From assembly GCA_036937835.1 (NCBI GenBank), contig CM072880.1, positions 16,946,001-17,010,000 on the forward strand: a DNA stretch of 64,000 bases, in the 5' to 3' direction. A model generated the notes under the pieces. That model had not been told where the DNA came from and searched no databases. It saw nothing but the letters and a program-made list of their open reading frames with translations. The position numbers and the translations under genes are program-made. Origin of the DNA: Pampus argenteus (Eukaryota > Chordata > Actinopteri > Scombriformes > Stromateidae). Position 1 is the stretch's first letter. The number at the start of each line of letters is the position of its first letter. Below, one piece after another: positions 10,160 to 20,962 of the stretch.

Positions 10160-11044
10160 CCTATTACATCACAAATGCCAGGCCTCAGTGACGCAGTATC
10201 ATCTTATCCAAACAGGTTCTTTTGCCCATCTTAATCTTTTTCTTTTATTGGCCAGTCTCAGATATGGCTTTTTCTTTGCCACTCTTTGCCCTGAAGCCCA
10301 GAATCCCGCAGCCGCCTCTTCACTGTAGATGTTGACGCTGGTGTTTTGCAGGTACTATTTAATGAAGATGCCAGTTGGGGACCTGTGAGGCGTCTGTTTC
10401 TCAAACTAGAGACTCTAATGTACTTATCTTCTTGCTCAGTTGTGCAACGCGGCCTCCCACTTCTTTTTCTACTCTGGTTAGAGCCTGTTTGTGCTGTCCT
10501 CTGAAGGGAGTAGTACACACCGTTGTAGGAAATCTTCAATTTCTTAGCAATTTCTCGCATGGAATAGCCTTCATTTCTAAGAACAAGAATAGACTGTCGA
10601 GTTTTAGATGAAAGTTCTCTTTTTCTGGCCATTTTGAGTGTTTAATTGACCCCACAAATGTGATGCTCCAGAAACTCAATCTGCTCAAAGGAAGGTCAGT
10701 TTTGTAGCTTCTGTAACGTGATAAACTGTTTTCTGATGTGTGAACATGATTGCACAAGGGTTTTCTAATCATCAATTAGCCTTCTGAGCCAATCGGCAAA
10801 CACATTGTACCATTAGAACACTGGAGTGATAGTTGCTAGAAATGGGCCTCTATACACCTATGTAGATATTGCACCAAAAACCAGACATTTGCAGCTAGAA
10901 TAGTCATTTACCACATTAGCAATGTATAGAGTGTATTTCTTTAAAGTTAAGACTAGTTGAAAGTTATCTTCATTGAAAAGTACAGTGCTTTTCCTTCAAA
11001 AATAAGGACATTTCAATGTGTCCCCAAACTTTTGAACGGTAGTG
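10160..11044 (-). mobile_element. Tc1-like transposon, 5' half only
   Basis: The minus-strand left terminus CACTACCGTTCAAAAGTTTGGGG ends at 11044 and is followed by the TA target at 11045-11046. The 5' UTR and the first 124 codons of the transposase follow. The transposase C-terminal half and the other terminal repeat are missing. The left boundary near 10160 is uncertain. Confidence 0.8.
10258..10632 (-). pseudogene. Tc1-like transposase N-terminus
   Basis: An open frame of 124 residues starting MARKRELSSKTRQSILVL. It covers the paired-like DNA-binding region: a first helix-turn-helix (REIAKKLKISYNGVYYSL), a GRPR-type hook (RKRSGRPRCT) and a second HTH (LTGPQLASSLN, then TVKRRLRDSGL). It stops where the catalytic DDE domain should begin, at about one third of normal length (~340 residues). 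The start codon is well placed after the terminal repeat and leader. It could still bind a terminal repeat but cannot catalyse transposition. Confidence 0.85.
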
Positions 11045-11049
11045 TAACT

Positions 11050-12020
11050 CATATGCTAAAAAGCCACAGAAAGAGCTAACGACTGGGCCTGAAACTCTGA
11101 TAGTGGGTGACGGAGCTGTGGGTGAGATAAAATGCTTTTGCAGCAAGAAAAACACCAAAGTACTCTGTTTTACCAAAGATATGGTCTGATATTTCAAAGA
11201 AGATCCTGAAGATTGCTACTGATCATCCAACAGTTAAATCACTCATCATACACACAGGAGCCCTCGATGTTGTGAAGCAACAGTCGGAGGTATTAAAACG
11301 GGACTTTGTTGATCTGATGAAGAGAGTCCAATGCCTAAATACTGAGGTGTTTTTCAGTGGACCTCTACCAACAGTCCGCCGAGGAGATAAGCGATTCAGC
11401 AGGCTGGTGATGCTAAACAGATGGCTCAAAGATACATGTGCTACTCAATCAATAAACTTTATTGACATTTTCAACATCTTTTGGGAACGCAGGCACCTCT
11501 TTAAGGCAGATGGATTTTGACTTAACAAATCAGGAGTACAGCTGCTAAGCTCCAACATTTTTTATTTTCTGCGTCAGACACCAGCAGCCACTGCCAAGGA
11601 CCAAAGACAAGACAATCCAAAACAACAGATAAGGCGGCGCTCTGGTGAGGGCGCTGAGATTAGGACTGAACAGGGAGGACAGCAGACCCAGAAAGAACCG
11701 GCAACATCATTATTCTCACCCCAATAAGTGGAGTCTCCCCCAGCCCCAACAGGGGACACTCAACCTCCCCCACCCAGCCCCCAACTCTCTCCATTCAGTC
11801 TGGACGACTCCCCACTTCTGGATTTCACAGACAGGATGAAGAGTCTTGTCAATATGGGAATCCAATTAACACCACGCCAAAATCCCCTATTTTCTCCCCT
11901 TAAGCCCTTAAGTCCAGCCCCACCTATTCCACCTCGGAAACAACACTCGACTAAAAGTCACCGAGCCCCCCCACCTCCTTTGAATCATCATATCTGTCTA
12001 TATATGTGTGTCTGACTGAT
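11050..12020 (+). pseudogene. LINE ORF1 with SGNH-hydrolase-like domain
   Basis: A decayed plus-strand coding region. TLIVGDGAVGEIK (about 11095) resembles the GDS block of SGNH/GDSL esterases. LIIHTGALDVVKQQSE corresponds to the GxND block, VFFSGPLPTVRRGDKRFSRL follows, and FIDIFNIFWERRHLFKADGF (to 11518) is the block before the catalytic D..H, where the H is replaced by stop-rich sequence. A proline-rich tail (about 11720-11990) follows. This arrangement is known for first ORFs of several vertebrate CR1/L2-group LINEs. The serine of GDS is not evident and the ND is degraded. No RT follows on this strand because a minus-strand Rex1 element starts at about 12131. Confidence 0.7.
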
Positions 12021-12459
12021 ATGTGCCGGGTCCAGGCTGCAATACTGATATAAATAATCTTCACCAGGAAAAGTCAGGGCCCTATGGAGTTCAGATACCC
12101 TTCTCAATCCCTGTGATGACAGGTAACAGAAAAGTGGTTAGGTTAGGTTAGGTTAGTTTAGGTTTTCCTTTATTTGTCTCCACCAGTGAGAAATTTTTCT
12201 TAGAGATAGGGAAGGTTACAGCACCATAAAACACATGTCAACATACAGTACTGACATAGCAGCCTACGATGAATACATACCAGCATGACATGAAATAAAA
12301 AGATAAAAAAGATGGATATTCACAATACATATATCTGTCATACATCCCCTGGAAATTATCACACTCACAGCCACCAATCCATTTCCACACCAACACACAT
12401 ACACTAACTTTATAACCTTTATAAAAAAAGTTAAGAATCCATCCAAAAACAACAAGTGT

Positions 12460-14259
12460 TCATTTCTGGTCATTAATTAATTTAGTAGATAAAGGAATAA
12501 AAGAGTGCTTGAAGCGATTGTGCTTGCACAGGGGAAGCCTGTATCTCTTCCCGGACTTAAGAAGGACATATTCCCCATTCAGCACATGAGAACTATCTGA
12601 TAAAATGGCTTTTGCATGTCTGATAGTTGCCTGCTCAAAAAGATCCTGTGGGTTAAGGGGGGGAATCACACCCATAATCTTACCTGCAGTTTTGACTAGG
12701 CTCAAAATCTCAGCTCTAGATTTTACTGTGAGATTGCCAAACCAGCAGGTGATACCATAACGAAGGACTGATTCAATCGTTGCTCTGTAAAAGATGAGCA
12801 TAATGTTTTTACAGACTCCAAAAACTCTGAGTCTGCGCAAAAAATGAAGGCGTTGGTGGATTCTAGCGCAGACATTGGCCACCTGAGTGCGCCAACTAAG
12901 GTCACTGTCTACCTGTACTCCCAGATACCTAACACTTTTTACCTGGTCGATGATCTGGCCATGTATAGTTACTGGGTCCTGACGACCGACAGATCTGGGA
13001 TCCAGCAGCATCTCTACTGTTTTTGATGTGTTGATTAGTAGCAAGTGTGAATCACACCAATTAACAAACTCGTTGACTCCCACTTGGTGTGTATCTAGAT
13101 CATCGTGTTTAGTGAGCAGACTGAGAATGACAGTGTCATCAGAGAATTTAACTATATACTGGTTTGGCTCAGAACTCGCACAATCGTTGGTGTACAGCGT
13201 GAACAGAAGAGGGGAACTGACACACCCCTGTGGGGCACCGGTGCTGCTTATCGCCAAGTCAGATAGAGTAGAGTTCAACTTGACCTGTTGTGGTCTATTG
13301 GATAAAAACGAGTGGTACCACCTGACTAAAAAAGGGTTTACCTCCAGCTGAATTAATTTCTTAAGAAGAATGTGTGGCTGAATAAGATTAAAAGCAGAGC
13401 TAAAATCAATAAAGAGAAGTCTGGCATACCCAGCAGGGTTTTCTAGGTGTTTAAGAACCAGATGCATTATAGTTGCTATAGCATCAGTTGTGCTACGGTT
13501 CTTATTGTATGCAAACTGATATTTATCGAGTAATGGATCCACTTCTGTACGAAGTTTCGTTACCAAAATCTCCTCTAGTGATTTAAAAACATTTGAGGTT
13601 ATGGCTACAGGCCGGTAATCATTATCCTCCTGCGGGCTGACCTTTTTAGGTATGGGCAAAATAATGGATGTCTTCCAGAGTTTAGGTACCCTATAGAAAT
13701 CTATAGAAAGTTGGAATAATTTTTGCCATGCCGGAGACAATTCCTCCGCAAACGACTTCAAGATAAAAGCAGACAGACCATCTGGTCCTGTCGCCTTCTT
13801 AGTATTAATAGTTTTAAAAGTTCTAATGACAGTTTCCAACTTAATCTCAATTCTATCCACATTAAGATCACAAATAACATTTTCCAAGACATCGACACAT
13901 TCTGCACTGTTATCACGATCAAATCGCATATAAAAATTATTCAGTTCATTTGCCCTCACAGTTTCATTGTGAGCAGACAGAGGCTTCCTTTTAGCGTTCA
14001 TATTTGTCATCTGTCTGATCGAGTCCCATAATTTTTTTGCATTGCATTCCGCCAAATTTTGTTCCGCACGTTCCTTATATTGCCCCCGCGCTGTAGCTAT
14101 CTGTAGGTTTAAGTGTTTTTGGGCAGCTCGAACTGCTACCTTATCCCCCCTTTTAAAAGCTGCCTTTTTCCTTATGATGCACTCCTTAATGTCATTATTA
14201 AAATATGGTTTATTGTTGGGATACCGTTTGACCGTTTTTATGGGGTATGACAGAGTCAA
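12460..14259 (-). CDS. Rex1-like ORF2: reverse transcriptase part
   Basis: A 599-residue open frame for LINE reverse transcriptase, used in target-primed reverse transcription. Seen in order: a basic linker (KAAFKRGDK, KKLWDSIRQM), NTKKATGPDGLSAFILK, KTSIILPIPKK, DNDYRPVAITSNVFKSLE, YQFAYNKNRSTTDAI, motif A LLFIDFSSAFN, motif B TGAPQGCVSSPLLF, motif C KFSDDTVIL, and thumb/post-RT blocks (SKTVEMLLDPR, VRYLGVQVDSDLSW, RATIESVLRYGITCWFGN). Motif C is FSDD where the plus-strand copy at 48 kb has FADD. I chose the longest frame; the true protein would start in the endonuclease frame upstream. Confidence 0.85.
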   Translation of the reverse strand: MTLSYPIKTVKRYPNNKPYFNNDIKECIIRKKAAFKRGDKVAVRAAQKHLNLQIATARGQYKERAEQNLAECNAKKLWDSIRQMTNMNAKRKPLSAHNETVRANELNNFYMRFDRDNSAECVDVLENVICDLNVDRIEIKLETVIRTFKTINTKKATGPDGLSAFILKSFAEELSPAWQKLFQLSIDFYRVPKLWKTSIILPIPKKVSPQEDNDYRPVAITSNVFKSLEEILVTKLRTEVDPLLDKYQFAYNKNRSTTDAIATIMHLVLKHLENPAGYARLLFIDFSSAFNLIQPHILLKKLIQLEVNPFLVRWYHSFLSNRPQQVKLNSTLSDLAISSTGAPQGCVSSPLLFTLYTNDCASSEPNQYIVKFSDDTVILSLLTKHDDLDTHQVGVNEFVNWCDSHLLLINTSKTVEMLLDPRSVGRQDPVTIHGQIIDQVKSVRYLGVQVDSDLSWRTQVANVCARIHQRLHFLRRLRVFGVCKNIMLIFYRATIESVLRYGITCWFGNLTVKSRAEILSLVKTAGKIMGVIPPLNPQDLFEQATIRHAKAILSDSSHVLNGEYVLLKSGKRYRLPLCKHNRFKHSFIPLSTKLINDQK

Positions 14260-15058
14260 TGCAAAAGTTAATGTAGTCAGTCATGGATTCCGTGGCACTG
14301 TCAATATCTGTGTCCTTAAGAAAAACATCCCAGTCCGTGCAGAGAAAACATCCCTTCAGCTCCTCCAATTTGTCATTTGTCCACAACTTCACCGTCTGAA
14401 TTTCAGGTTTGGTGGATTTGTAGACTGACCGATATGTAGGCAGCAGCTGAATTACGTTATGATCCGAGTTCATAAGTGGGGGTCTGGCTCTAGCAGTGTA
14501 GGCATCTCTAACATTTCCATAACATTTGTCTAATATATTGTCATTCCTGGTATTGCACTTAACATATTGGTCAAAGCCAGGCAGGGTTTTGTTTAGACTG
14601 CAGTGATTAAAATCGCCAAGTAAAAACATTGGAGCATCAGGCTTAGCTTGTAAGTGACGATGGACACAGTCCGCAATTATGTTTGCCGCTCTGCCTGCGT
14701 TCCAACTAGGAGAGATGTACACAACGCAGACAAACAAATTACTGAATTCTCTGGGGAGATAATGTGGCCACAAGGTAACACACAGGAGTTCAAAATCAGG
14801 TGTGCATATTTTGTCTCTCACAGCAAAACTTTGGCACCAACTGTCCTTAATGTAGATGCACACTCCCCCTCCACGTAGTTTGCCTGAGTTTCCATCTCTA
14901 TCCAAACGTATATGAGAAAAACCCTCGATTTGAATAAAATTGTCCGGAATATCGTTTGTAAACCAAGTCTCCGTAAAGGCCATAATGCCAGACAGATTGG
15001 TTAAACTGATGAGAAATAAAAAGGGTTCATTTAAATCTGCCAATCTACTGAGTATAGC
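14210..15058 (-). CDS. Rex1-like ORF2: endonuclease part
   Basis: An apurinic-type (EEP) endonuclease domain that nicks target DNA for LINE insertion. Visible motifs are MAFTETWF (catalytic E), LRGGGVCIYIKDSW, PREFSNLFVCVVYISPSW, FLLGDFNHCSLN (GDFN), KCNTRNDNILDKCYGNV, and SDHNVIQLLP (SDH active site). The frame continues upstream to 15115, but its first ~19 codons are read from hAT terminal-repeat DNA, so the genuine part starts near AILSRLADLN. The first N-terminal block of the domain is missing. It joins the RT frame through a frameshift near 14230. Confidence 0.85.
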   Translation of the reverse strand, partial: AILSRLADLNEPFLFLISLTNLSGIMAFTETWFTNDIPDNFIQIEGFSHIRLDRDGNSGKLRGGGVCIYIKDSWCQSFAVRDKICTPDFELLCVTLWPHYLPREFSNLFVCVVYISPSWNAGRAANIIADCVHRHLQAKPDAPMFLLGDFNHCSLNKTLPGFDQYVKCNTRNDNILDKCYGNVRDAYTARARPPLMNSDHNVIQLLPTYRSVYKSTKPEIQTVKLWTNDKLEELKGCFLCTDWDVFLKDTDIDSATESMTDYINFCIDSVIPHKNGQTVSQQ

Positions 15059-15740
15059 ACCGGGGTTCCCAAACCGCGGACCGGGATCCGGATCCGGACC
15101 GGATCGCCATATCATCCGGACCCGAGATTAATTGTAGAATTTTTTTTTTTTTTTGACAGGCGAGTCTATTTCATGCCGTAACATTACTTTTCCCTATCCA
15201 AGCAGTGCACTGAGCAAGCATTGGAAGGTACCAACCAATCGTGTGAGAGTCATACTACCCATGTGATTCTATCTAGCCAATGAAATCGCCACCTTGAATT
15301 CAGAGCGAGGTGCTACGAGTGAGTCTCTGTAAGAGCACAGTCAGATTTTTACTTGGAAGGAGTTGTGCTGCGAGTACGAGACAGTCAGTCAGGAAATGAA
15401 GGTGGAAATTGAGCGAGAAGAGATTCAAGTGGATTAAACACAAGGAGATGATACTGGAAGAGAGGGCGTAAGTTAGTCGTTACTAGAGAAGTAAGCAATA
15501 TGGCGCTGTCGAAGAAGAGGAAAGTAGATGCCGAAAATCGACCTTTCAATGCGGAATGGACTGACGCGTACATGTTCATTCTTCCGCCCACGAGCACGAA
15601 ACCAGTTTGTCTCATATGCTCCGAAACAGTGGCACTTATTAAAAGTGCCAACATCAAGCGTCACTATGAGACTAAGCACAAAGCATTTGAACAATCATAC
15701 CCCCATAAAAACAAAATATCGTTCCAAGCTCACTGATTAG
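15059..15740 (+). mobile_element. hAT transposon 5' end with BED-finger ORF
   Basis: It starts near 15059 with a hAT-like terminal sequence (CGGGGTTCCCAAAC). A palindrome-rich stretch of repeated GGATCC/CCGGA units (15085-15120), a leader and a short transposase start follow. The other terminus and the catalytic domain were not found. It abuts the truncated Rex1 element at the left. Confidence 0.65.
15500..15736 (+). pseudogene. hAT transposase BED zinc finger, truncated
   Basis: 78 residues beginning MALSKKRKVDAENRPFN. Residues about 14-60 form a BED-type zinc finger: W and F aromatic positions, KPVCLICSETVAL (CX2C), and NIKRHYETKHKAF (HX4H). The opening and spacing match hAT transposases related to the ZBED/GTF2IRD2-like genes of vertebrates. 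The frame ends after KNKISFQAH with no hAT dimerisation or RNase H-like domain. A C-terminal hAT fragment at 46040-46390 may come from the same or a sister family. Stand-alone BED proteins exist, but here truncation is the simpler reading. Confidence 0.75.
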
Positions 15741-18074
15741 CATCTGCACATGTGCATGAGAATGGCATTGACCTCGTTCAACCCTAGATTTAGAAAATGC
15801 TGGCAGGGAAAGCTAAAGCTCAATTCTCACACTGAAAAAAACTGGGGAAGGGAGGGAAAGGAAGATCATCTGTAAGAGAAACAGTTAAGAGATTAGACCC
15901 TGTCGGCCGCACAGTATAACGTGCCGCTGTATTGCATAATTACTGTTGGTTTTTCATTTTATTTTGTCATGATGTTCTATAAAAAATCCCTTAAAACTTG
16001 AGTTTAAGCTCAGTGTTGTTAATGAGTCTGCTATTTCTTATTCCTCACCACAGAGCAAAATATATTTTTTGCTTCAACAGCTATAATAGCAGCTTCTGAC
16101 ACATGTAACCCCTGTCTGAAAGGATGTACAGTTAGGTTTAGGTTTCAGTTCTAAGATAGGACCAATCGCAGATTAGGAAATCACTCACGAAGCCCAGGGG
16201 AGTACATGAACATTAACCACACTCACACGAATTGTAGTTCTCAGAAAAAAACTGTATTTTCAAACATATGAACAACATGCAAATGAACTTGTGTACTTAA
16301 TATAGAAAATAATAAAGTGCGCGCGACTTAGAACAAGTAAATGAAACAAAATAAAATGTCTGTGCATACAGTCAGTCAGTCAGTTGTGTCTTTATGTCAG
16401 TTTCCCCCCCTTTCTTCGAGCTCAATTTTTATTTCGTTGGGGCCCTTCAATTTCAATGTTCTTTGATTTGAGTGTTCTTTCAATGTCCTACCACACCGCT
16501 GTCAACCAAACTGAAGTCTTGGGTCCTCAGCTCTGGTTCAGCACGAAGATGCGTTCCGTCGTCCTCAGCTCTGGCTAGACATCCGATTCAGTGGATCCAT
16601 CTCTCCAGCAAAATGCCCGAAGTCTCTCTGTCACCGCTGGTTCCTTATCTCTACTGGCGTTGATGTTTCTCTCTCACATCAAACGGCAGTGAATCAAACT
16701 CCACAAAAAACCTGACCTAAGAAACAGGTCACATTCAATCCGTTCAGTAAAATAAAATAAAACCTCTACAGGTCATGAATCTTTAATTAAAAATAAATAA
16801 AAAATAAATAACCTTTTTAAATTTCTAAATCAGTGGCTCACTATTAGCTCCAATCACACATCACACTCACCCTGGCAGCTATCCTAGCGGCTAATAGCTA
16901 ACGGCTACATAGCTAGCGGCTACTATCACATGGCAGTACATTTGAAGTTAGCAGCAAAATTAGCTACGCGGCTAACCCGCTTTCACTCGTTGCAAAACGG
17001 ACGCAAACTCACCGCCGAGCAGGAAAACATGGACCAAACACCCGGTGGACTCGATGTATTTTCTGACGATTTTCTCGGGTTTCGATTACGTTTTTTTCCA
17101 CCCAGGGCTCGCTCACACAACTGGACAGTGGCTAGGCCGCAGCATTGAAAATGTCTCCTCTCTCGTTTTTTTCTCTCCCAGAGTGCTTTTCGCACACCTT
17201 TCCTTGATTGGCTACGACGTCACGACGCAATACCTGTCGGCTGCCGGGAACACAGTTAACCCCATAAATGCATGCCATCACATTCACACACAAAAATCCT
17301 AAATAAACCTACCTGCTTATGAAGCCTGGGCTACACACACACCTGTCATTATTTGCAGTCCTGAAAGAGGATGTGTTCATTCATTCATCATATTTAGTCA
17401 TCCTTTCTACAATCAGCATTCAAGTTAACTTGTTATTTTAAACATATTAATAGTTTTTTTTTAACATCTTTGGAAAAATCAAATGCATCTTTTTTGTCTC
17501 AGCCAGTTGGAGGGGCATATTGGTATCTGCGTCTTTGATTGACAATAGCTGTCAGGCTGAGTTCTGGTGTTACACTGTAGGGAATGGAGACAAACAAATT
17601 TGTACTGTAGCTTACAAGTCATGGGCAGACACTGTGTGTTAACAGGTTATGATCAGGTTTTAGACAATCCTGGTTGTTGTGTATGTTATCCCAATTTTGA
17701 GAAACCTGGACATGCTATCTAGAGTACTCCAATAGAAACCAAGATACTGTGGCATGTAAACGCTTGATCCAGGTTGGTAAAAGAATATGTGTGGTTAAGA
17801 TGTGCAGGAATCAAGACACAACTGTACATGATCAGAAATCTGTATACTATCAATATAATATTATGTAAACAGGGGTATGAATAACCAGGCTTCTCATGTT
17901 CCATGTAACACCCTATCTAGAATATGATCATTGACAATCAAAACCAGGATACTGGTGTGCATGTAAATCCGCTCAGTGTGTTGTTAGCAGTGGTGCCGAA
18001 GAGTAAGAACCACAGCAGCATCTAACAGAGAGGATGTGATATTTGTCGGTATGTTAAAGTTTACAATTAAAAAG
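15741..18074. other. No recognised gene; unassigned repeats
   Basis: No coding region can be supported. 16850-16980 repeats GCTAGC/GGCTAA words. 16700-16830 is A-rich. 17640-17990 has short inverted words (AACCAGG, CATGTAAAC) suggestive of an old MITE, which I cannot name. 16400-17320 is richer in CpG than its surroundings and may be part of an unrecognised LTR or other repeat. Confidence 0.4.
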
Positions 18075-18079
18075 GTAAG

Positions 18080-18432
18080 TGTGACAGTTTCACTGTCTCG
18101 TGGGTACTTTCAGCACAGAGTAGACGAAACCACAGCTTGTTCACAACTTAAATGTTTATTTCAGTACATACAAATCATCCACACGGCAGCCGATCACAGG
18201 CTTCGTGCTGTCGTCTGCCGTGTGTCTTTGTCCGTGTATTTGTCCGTGTATTTGCCCGTGTGTCCGTGGCCGTGCTTCACTCCCCTTCTCTGGTCCAGCA
18301 CGCCACTATATCGGCCGGCGAGAGTGATTAACCACCTGGGAACCGGTGTGGCAATCACTCTCACCTGGCGCAGCTCTCCCGCGCCCTCCCTGCACCTCTC
18401 TCCCGCAGCTGATGCACCACGCCCCCTCCACA
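18080..18432 (+). mobile_element. Solo LTR, copy 2
   Basis: 353 bp beginning TGTGACAGTTTC and ending CCCTCCACA, flanked by perfect 5-bp repeats GTAAG (18075-18079 and 18433-18437). It is clearly homologous to 8662-9020 along its whole length (shared GTACTTTCAGCACAGAGTAGA and CAGCCGATCACAGGCTT words). No internal element sequence adjoins it on either side. Confidence 0.88.
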
Positions 18433-18437
18433 GTAAG

Positions 18438-19330
18438 CTTAAGGAGGGAACAAAAGATACCCTACTTAAAGAAACTGATTTTAGCATTGTCCCACAAAAA
18501 CCCACAAAGGTCAAAAGCAGAAAGAAGATGGATGTAAACAGATGAATGAAATAAGAGGAAAAGAAACACAGAGATGAAAAACAGACATTAAAGAAGACAG
18601 ATGGAGATGATATTAGAGAACAGAGGACGAAGACAACATGCAACGCTAATCCTGACTATCGGCCTTATGAGCCAATTAGCTCACTGTAGCTGCTTGTAAT
18701 TCCACCAAATAACAGTCAATGCATTGTAAAGGGAATTCAATTAATTGCTATTTTGATTATATTTGCCTCTCCCTCATGACATATTTATCCCTGCCACTGT
18801 TTCAATTTCTTCTGGAATTATGTTAATATACATGCACCTCCTGTTAATCTGCCACTATCTGTTTTAATGAAGCTAAGGAGATTAAGAGATTCTCTCTCTC
18901 CCTGTTTCTCTCTCTCTATCTCACTCTCTCACACACACACACACACACATAGATATACACTTGTATTGGGAATCCTGGGTTAGATTGATGTATTTGACCA
19001 ATACTGGTTTTATTAGAAATCTGTCAGATGAACAAGCCAGCACCTTTCATCTCTGAAATAATTATGATGTAGTTTCATTGAATACAGATTGTATTGTATT
19101 GTTTATTGTGCACTGGATCAATACTACATTAATCATCTATGAAAAGACATTAAAAGGTCAGCTCACCTTTATTACACATTAGACATATTCTCTCACTTAT
19201 CTCTAGTGGTATTCAGCAAAGCAGAAGTTTTTGTGGAAGTGATTCTCTACACCAAAGCCTTTTCCAAGTGTGTTTGATCATAAGTTTCACCTACCCTGAC
19301 AGAGTGATTTTAGTTATTTTAGTTTAATAT
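18438..19330. other. No recognised gene; CA microsatellite
   Basis: AT-rich sequence without a supportable gene. Pyrimidine (CT)n-like DNA at about 18890-18928 runs into a (CA)n tract at about 18928-18950. It ends where an LTR-like tail of a gypsy fragment begins. Confidence 0.4.
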
Positions 19331-19339
19331 AGAGTTTCC

Positions 19340-19724
19340 TTTTTTACTTAAAAGTGATTTTTGTTGTCTTTTTAATAAATCAGCTCACTAACACCCTCTG
19401 CTCTTGAGTCCTGATTGGGTTCCGGCCTGACGGTACACTTTGGGCAGTATGGACTCAGCAGAGGCTAGCCAGTGGGCGCTCAGAAAACCTGCATCTCCCA
19501 TCAAGGAGGAGTTCCAGACGGCAATGGGCACTACGGCAGCTTTTGTCTTTTGTGAGGGAGCTGGCAGAACACCTGTGTCCGACAACCCGACCATCCAGGG
19601 AGCCTGGTTCTCCAGCAGCAGCAGCAGCGGCTCCGACCCAGGGCACCCCATGATTGGGATGGGAATAAAGTTGGCCCCCCCAGAACATTTCCCTGGGGAA
19701 CCAGGACTAGGCAGGTCCTTTCTT
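19340..19724 (+). pseudogene. Gypsy gag N-terminus, cut by an L2
   Basis: A fragment of a second gypsy element. AATAAA at about 19373, a TCTTGAGTCCTGATTGGGTTCC-like LTR end and a short leader precede an ATG at 19449 that opens MDSAEASQW. This is the usual start of fish chromovirus gag (MDSA/MDPA). The frame reaches KLAPPEHFPGEPGLGRSFL, the conserved entry of the gag capsid region (PPERYxGEPGxCRSFL in relatives). At about 19725 it meets the tail of a minus-strand L2 and gag does not visibly resume after it. Gag would normally be several hundred residues. Confidence 0.7.
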
Positions 19725-19969
19725 AAATCAAATCAAATCAAATTTTATTTATATAGCCCAAAATCACAAAATACATTTGGCTCAGAGGGCTTTACAATCT
19801 GTACAGGGAGTGACACCCTCTGTCCTTAGACCCTCGATTCGAGTGAGGAAAAACTTGCCCACCAAAAAACCTTTTAACAGGGAAAAAGGTGGAAGAAACC
19901 TCAGGAAGAGCCACAGAGGAGGGATCCCTATCCCAGGACGGACAGACGTGCAATGGATGTCACATGTGG
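19725..19969 (-). mobile_element. L2 LINE 3' end (copy b)
   Basis: About 245 bp of L2 3' UTR in minus orientation. The plus strand begins AAATCAAATCAAATC (the tail complement), then TTATTTATATAGCCC, and runs to the GACGTGCAATGGATGTCACATGT block, where similarity to the other copies stops. It is 5'-truncated, as usual for LINE insertions. Confidence 0.88.
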
Positions 19970-20079
19970 ATGTAACATGTATTCTTATTGACATAAGTGA
20001 CCAATAGCAGGCTTATACCTGCAGTCTACATCTGGTGAGACAGACTACTGTCACTATGGTAACATAACACTTAACAGCT

Positions 20080-20400
20080 AGGGTGGGGGTCGGCAACCCG
20101 CAGCCCTTTAGCACGCCCCTAGTGGCTCCCTGGAGTTTTTTCAAAAATGTGTGAAAATGGAAACATTTTTTGTTGTTTTAATATGGTTTCTTTATGGGGG
20201 AGACACCTATCTTACATCTATGTAATAAATACCGAATTTTAGAATTACACTAAATAGCAGAATTGCGTCATGGCCTGCGTCACACGGTGTAGCATGGTGA
20301 CAGGCGAGTGGCTGTTGTAAACAAATGGTGGGTGTGTGATGGGATAAGCTGTCCAGTGATGTCGGAAAAAAGAAGTCACATTGAACAGGTGAGAACACAA
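20080..20400 (+). mobile_element. hAT-like 5' end, second family
   Basis: AGGGTGGGGGTCGGCAACCCGCAGCCC near 20080 resembles the common vertebrate hAT terminal word CAGGGGTCGGCAACC. About 280 bp later a short open start MSEKRSHIEQ appears before stops. The rest of the transposase and the other terminus are absent. The call rests mainly on the terminus. Confidence 0.5.
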
Positions 20401-20962
20401 TCCCGCGATAGGGATTTAGTAACATAGTGGCTGTTTTTATTAACGGATTTCAGATTTTTGCCAGTATATATTTGGAATGACACAATTATTTTGTTTTATC
20501 ACTCAGGTCCGAGGATGTATTGTGCATCTGTTGCTGAGATAAGAGGGGGAAAGAGAAGAGGATAATGCACAGAAATCGAACTTACCTGTCTTATTTTAAT
20601 TTTATTAATTTCAGCTGTTCTACTGTGTTTTATTTTTTAAGCAAACTGCCTTTTAATTGCAGGCTGTTATAAATAACTTAGAGACACAAGGGTTACATAA
20701 GTCTCCATAGCCTCCCTCTCAGGCTTCAAGATGTTATACAGGCTGCCATTAGGCAGCGTGGCACCAGGCCTATAGTGCAATCATAGGTAGAGATAAGGTC
20801 TGACATTTGCTGAAAACCTCCTTGAGATATAGATATACATAGGGCACCATACTTAGATCTGGAGCTTCAGGGCATGAGCTGTAACTGGCTAAGGGCTGGG
20901 GCTGCATGGAGTCATGATCCGGAAGCTCTCCCTCCTGGAGGCATCCTGAGGAAGAGGTGCTA

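Larger units (their letters stand above)
12131..15058 (-). mobile_element. Rex1-like LINE, minus strand, 5'-truncated
   Basis: A non-LTR retrotransposon read right to left: an AP-type endonuclease (to about 14210), RT (14259-12460), a 3' UTR of about 300 bp and a terminal short repeat (plus-strand TTAGG units at about 12137-12160). The RT contains FIDFSSAFN, which corresponds to the FSSAFNT block characteristic of the fish Rex1 clade. The 5' end abuts hAT sequence at 15059. A single frameshift near 14230 separates endonuclease and RT frames; otherwise it is long and open, suggesting moderate age. Confidence 0.8.

Noticed and set aside
12136..12165. TTAGG repeats resembling an arthropod-type telomere
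   Set aside because: Only a few units, located precisely at the 3' end of a LINE; this is a LINE tail repeat, not a telomere.
18060..18440. Possible splice donor (AAAAAGGTAAG) of a host exon
   Set aside because: GTAAG here is the target duplication of the solo LTR, and no convincing coding sequence precedes it.
18036..18545. 169-codon plus-strand open frame
   Set aside because: It crosses both edges of solo LTR copy 2, so it is a chance frame.
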